From positions 33,044,952-33,108,951 of the forward strand of contig CM043800.1 of the NCBI GenBank assembly GCA_023974075.1: a stretch of 64,000 bases of DNA. The letters are read 5' to 3'. Below are positions 60,402 to 64,000 of the stretch, in pieces. The notes under the pieces are model-generated. The model was not told where the DNA came from and did no database searches. It was given only the letters and a program-made list of their open reading frames with translations. Numbering within the stretch: position 1 is the stretch's first letter; each line of letters begins with the position of its first letter. Position numbers and translations under genes: made by a program. Source of the stretch: Chaenocephalus aceratus. Lineage: Eukaryota > Chordata > Actinopteri > Perciformes > Channichthyidae.

Positions 60402-61906
60402 CTACAGGAGGAAAAACATCAGATTAGATTAGTTAAAGAGTAACTGAATACACGTGACTGCAAGGACACAAACTGTGAACTTATAACAACACATAGCAGG
60501 AGTGATATCTAACCAAACAATGGTTTTTATAAATAATATGTTTCAAGATAAAGCCTGTACCCAGAGCTTCAGCAGTAATACTCCAGGCTGGACTGATCGG
60601 TGAAGAGCAAGGAGGTAAACCTCAGGGCAGCTCCTCCCAGCCTATGTTAAATAACCCTCCCAAACATTTAACAACACCTCAGTGTGAATGCGAGGCCATT
60701 ACGGCTCCATTCAGAATGATGGCTGCTGGTGTCAAGGGTGACACCTCAGATTCAATCTCCCCAACAGGCGATGCGAATGAGCCCCCATCTGCATTTTAAT
60801 GGAAAATGCTGTCATGTAAACGCATTGCACCAGCACAACATTCTTTAAACAAAAGCATTTTTTTATCACAGTCTCAGCACTGAAACACATCTCCAGCTTT
60901 CCAACGGCAGTGGACACGGGTTTAGAAAAATCCTTAATCTGTGCGTTTGATCTGAAAATCTGTAGAGCCGGCTTATCTGCGCAGACCGTCCTCTGACAGG
61001 ACATGCGTGTTCGAACAAGGCCAAAAAAATGCCAAGCCCTGAGACTATGATAAGGAACTAGATTCACGTGCCAGGAGAACCAGTGACAAAGTGTGACACA
61101 TCATCATCAAACCACTACTTTAACCGCCACCACAGCAGATCGACCTCCAAATGTAGAGAGCAATAGGTATGCTTTGTTTACTGACACTGAGTTCCTATGT
61201 GATGAAACCATCTGTTTCCCGTAACAGGGAAGTAGTGCCTTGAACCGAGAGGAATGAGTCACCATGCTGTCGTCCTGAGTTTCTATTAGACAGTTGAAAG
61301 AATGTCCTAAACTCCCAGTCCCAGGTAATGACACTTGGAGTGAGATAAATATGCCCCAAGCTTTCATAAAGGTTATGTCAACATGAAAGTCAACAGAAAA
61401 GTGACGTATGTGTAAAACTGCCAGTGTGATAGCGGCGGTGTGCATATTTAAGCCAACTTCCCAGGAGAGCTACTTCAGACTAATAACATTATAAACTACC
61501 TCATAAACCACTAACAAGACTTTAGGTGGAGAGCTTACGAGGCTTAAAAAACGTCAGAAAATGAAACCAGTTATGCAAGAGGAGCAAACTACAGAATTTG
61601 AATCTTTTTAATGAATTAGCCATGTTCCCGTCTCAAGCCTAAAATCGCGCACCACTCGCCAGTTGGCGTTTGTTGGGCAGAGAGGAGGCAGGACAGTTGG
61701 CAGTCAGTATGGGCTGGTATAAATTCTCACTTCCATGAGGCTTTTTGTGATCCCAGACAGCAGACGGTGTCATCATCATGTCTCTCGCCCATCTGCCTCC
61801 ATCTCCACTAGTCGTCACCCACTGAGTCTGATGAGCTGAGGTTTTCATTTATGGCACAAGCCAGAGTGACACCAAGTCACGCTGCCAATATTAAGAGCAT
61901 CGTACC
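60402..61906. other. Upstream region of stk40 coding exons; no coding sequence seen
   Basis: Expected to be the intron between the 5' non-coding exon and coding exon 1. No CpG-rich promoter was recognised here. Frames at 60732-61067 and 61107-61445 (minus) lack family motifs. Confidence 0.5.
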
Positions 61907-61914
61907 CTCTAGAG

Positions 61915-62293
61915 CAGGGGTTCCCAACCTTTATTGTGCCAAGGACCGGCAGTACATTAAAAAAAAACGGCAGTACATTAAAAAAAAAATCGCGGACCGG
62001 TTGTCAATTTGAACTGATTTGAATATTTACTCACCACCAGCAGGTAGCAACAGAGGCTAACATCCTGAACAAATACTATACAAATATGCATCCAAAACAT
62101 ATTAACAACGTTTAAAAAACAACCGGTGTCATTTTTTGGTTTTTCGGAAAAACTGAAAACCAAAAGAACGACGTTATTCGGTTTTTAAACCAAAACGGGA
62201 AAACAGATAAATCAACGTTTTGGTTTTGTTTGTATGATTTACAGATAATCCAGTGAATGCTGGGAAAATGAGGAGAAGGTATTATGAAGAGAG

Positions 62294-62367
<74 letters not shown>

Positions 62368-63457
62368 GCGTGTGCGTGCGTGTGCGACTGGCATTTGTTT
62401 TCAGAAGATATTATGATAGTGACGTTCGTTCCGGTACACGTTAGACAGCATTTCGCACTACATCGAGATTAAGATTAAACTAGGCCTAATTTATTTTGGG
62501 AACACCCGCATACAGGCTACCTATGGAGTTAGCCAGATGTGTGTAAATTACTGTTCATGGTCATTTGAAAACAAATGCCGGTGTCGGACAGACAGAAACA
62601 CATCGAACGTACAGAGCTGAGCAGAGCACATACATCATGCGCCTTGGTGACTGGACATCTCCTTTAAAAAACTAATAAAAGGTGGAGTAATCGGGCAGTT
62701 CGATGTGTGTGGAGTTGTGTGTGGTTAACACGTAGCAGCCTGCAGTCACTCGCTGTTCTGATGAAGGTAAACACAGCGAAGGCGGTGCGTACAAAGGAAC
62801 ATCTTTACCCGCTGGCTGGTGCTTTACTTCTCAGAGGCGGAGTATACGTCCCGCTGCCTCCTGATGCTGCAGCCATTTCATGAAGTGAAGGAGGCTTTCC
62901 TTCTATAAAACAGCTGCGGGCAGCAGATACCGCGAAAGTCCCGGACATAGATCAAGGCAGAATGGTTTACTCTCCTGTTTTGCCAATCCGGTGCTTAAAC
63001 AAATAGCTCTACACCCCTGGCCCATATGTCCTTAAAATGAAGTCGGAGTTTGAAATATATCTCGAATAATGTATGCACTGCCATTTCCCCACATAAACAT
63101 AACAGTCTGCAATTAAACGGTTGTCTCCTGTGCGCTCCTCTTCCTACTTGGCGCACTGGTAACTTTCTCGTGCGCACGAGAGGCTGAGAGGCTGAGACCT
63201 GAGCCGCCGAATCCCTCGGAACATCATAAAACCTATTTTCAACGGTTTTCTAGTGAAATATTAACTAGGCTACTGGATGAAATAATATCACTGGTATAGG
63301 TGTGAAAATTAAACACTTTTTGAAAAAACATGATAAAATATTTTTATATATTTATAATTCTGCAAATATTACGAGAAACTCACAGCTATTTCGCGGCCCG
63401 GCAGTAACACCTCCGCGGCCCGGTACCGGTCCGCGGACCGGGGGTTGGGAACCCCTG
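61915..63457. mobile_element. hAT element, 1543 bp, perfect 8-bp target duplication
   Basis: Left end CAGGGGTTCCCAACCTTTAT, right end GGGGGTTGGGAACCCCTG, with CTCTAGAG exact at 61907-61914 and 63458-63465, fitting nTnnnnAn. Ends also share the AAGGACCGG / CCGCGGACCGG words. Holds a TG array at 62294-62385. No long transposase frame; non-autonomous. Confidence 0.93.
62294..62385. repeat. (TG)n microsatellite within the hAT element
   Basis: TG array ending in TGCG variants. Confidence 0.97.
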
Positions 63458-63465
63458 CTCTAGAG

Positions 63466-64000
63466 CATGAAAGGCAAATCAGGGATTAATCAGCTAATGC
63501 AATTTAGGAGGCATGGGAAGAAAATTACTCACTTTTTTCAACTGATGACCAAAGTGCTTGGCACAATGGATAATGTACATACCACTTCTAATGCTGCCAG
63601 ATTAATATACAGTATTTCAGATTTGTATACAGCTGCATAATACACAGCAAACTGATCCAATGCCATTTATCTACCGTCTAACTGCAGTGTGGAGCCAACC
63701 CCTGACACATCTCAAATGCAAAAGGTCAATGCAACCAACTAACGCACAATGACCTAAATGACATCAGCGCAATGACAGCATACTATCCTTTTCTGACACT
63801 GCTGTGCCTCTCTGCACAGCCAGTGATCTGGCAAGCAAGACTGCCTCTGCCTCTGACTGTACCAGAGGGAGGACAAGAACAGATACAGCCTCTGAATCAT
63901 ATCACACAAAAGGAGGAGAGACACGCTGCCGGTGCCCACGAGAAATGTGGGCTCCTTAAATAGTATCTGAACAAAACAACCACGTAGGTGTCTCAAGGTC
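63466..64000. other. No recognisable gene
   Basis: Non-coding. Frames on both strands at 63754-63996 overlap each other and carry no family motif. Confidence 0.55.

Overview
This is a eukaryotic, almost certainly teleost-fish, genomic window. It carries one intron-containing vertebrate gene spread over about 15 kb. The rest is AT-rich non-coding DNA with many (CA)n/(TG)n microsatellites and the usual mix of fish transposons: L2-type LINEs with the tail ending near CTATATAAATAAA, hAT elements with 8-bp target duplications, MITE-like foldbacks, and an LTR retrotransposon. The only host gene I can identify firmly is stk40 (serine/threonine kinase 40, a pseudokinase). It lies on the minus strand with ten coding exons between 60392 and 49173 and a likely long 3' UTR reaching about 45.9 kb. 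All exon junctions obey GT-AG, and the joined exons total 1311 nt (436 codons plus stop), close to the 435 residues of human STK40.

Layout. 0-13 kb: no recognisable gene, apart from a short coding-looking exon candidate at 338-449. A ~315-bp sequence next to a TG/CA microsatellite appears twice, in opposite orientations (4.2 and 10.8-11.1 kb). An L2 3' tail and a foldback element lie at 7.7-8.6 kb. 13.4-16.3 kb: a decayed L2-clade LINE, split by the antisense 3' tail of a second LINE family. 17-31 kb: MITEs, hAT elements and LINE tails in gene-free DNA.

32.46-39.52 kb: the most striking structure, a four-deep nest of mobile elements. A ~7-kb DNA transposon (4-bp target duplication ACAT, ~36-bp inverted repeats, arrays of a TGACTTAGGC motif inside both ends, broken minus-strand protein gene) holds a MITE-like element. 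That holds a 3.55-kb LTR retrotransposon (420-bp LTRs, 5-bp target duplication GGGTG), which holds a 966-bp hAT element (8-bp target duplication CCCAAGAC). A second copy of that hAT sits at 28.4-29.3 kb in the opposite orientation. 40.9-43.87 kb: a second, nearly full coding-length but broken LINE.

45.9-60.4 kb: stk40. Its introns carry a hAT MITE, a hAT element containing another element with a BED zinc-finger reading frame, and a foldback with a 3-bp duplication. 61.9-63.5 kb: a 1.54-kb hAT-type element with a perfect 8-bp target duplication, upstream of the first coding exon.

Reading frames that begin at TTG or GTG, or that consist of CA/TG repeats, were not accepted as genes. No CRISPR array, rRNA or standard functional tRNA was seen. 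No statement rests on a database search; family names come from recognised motifs and recalled family features.
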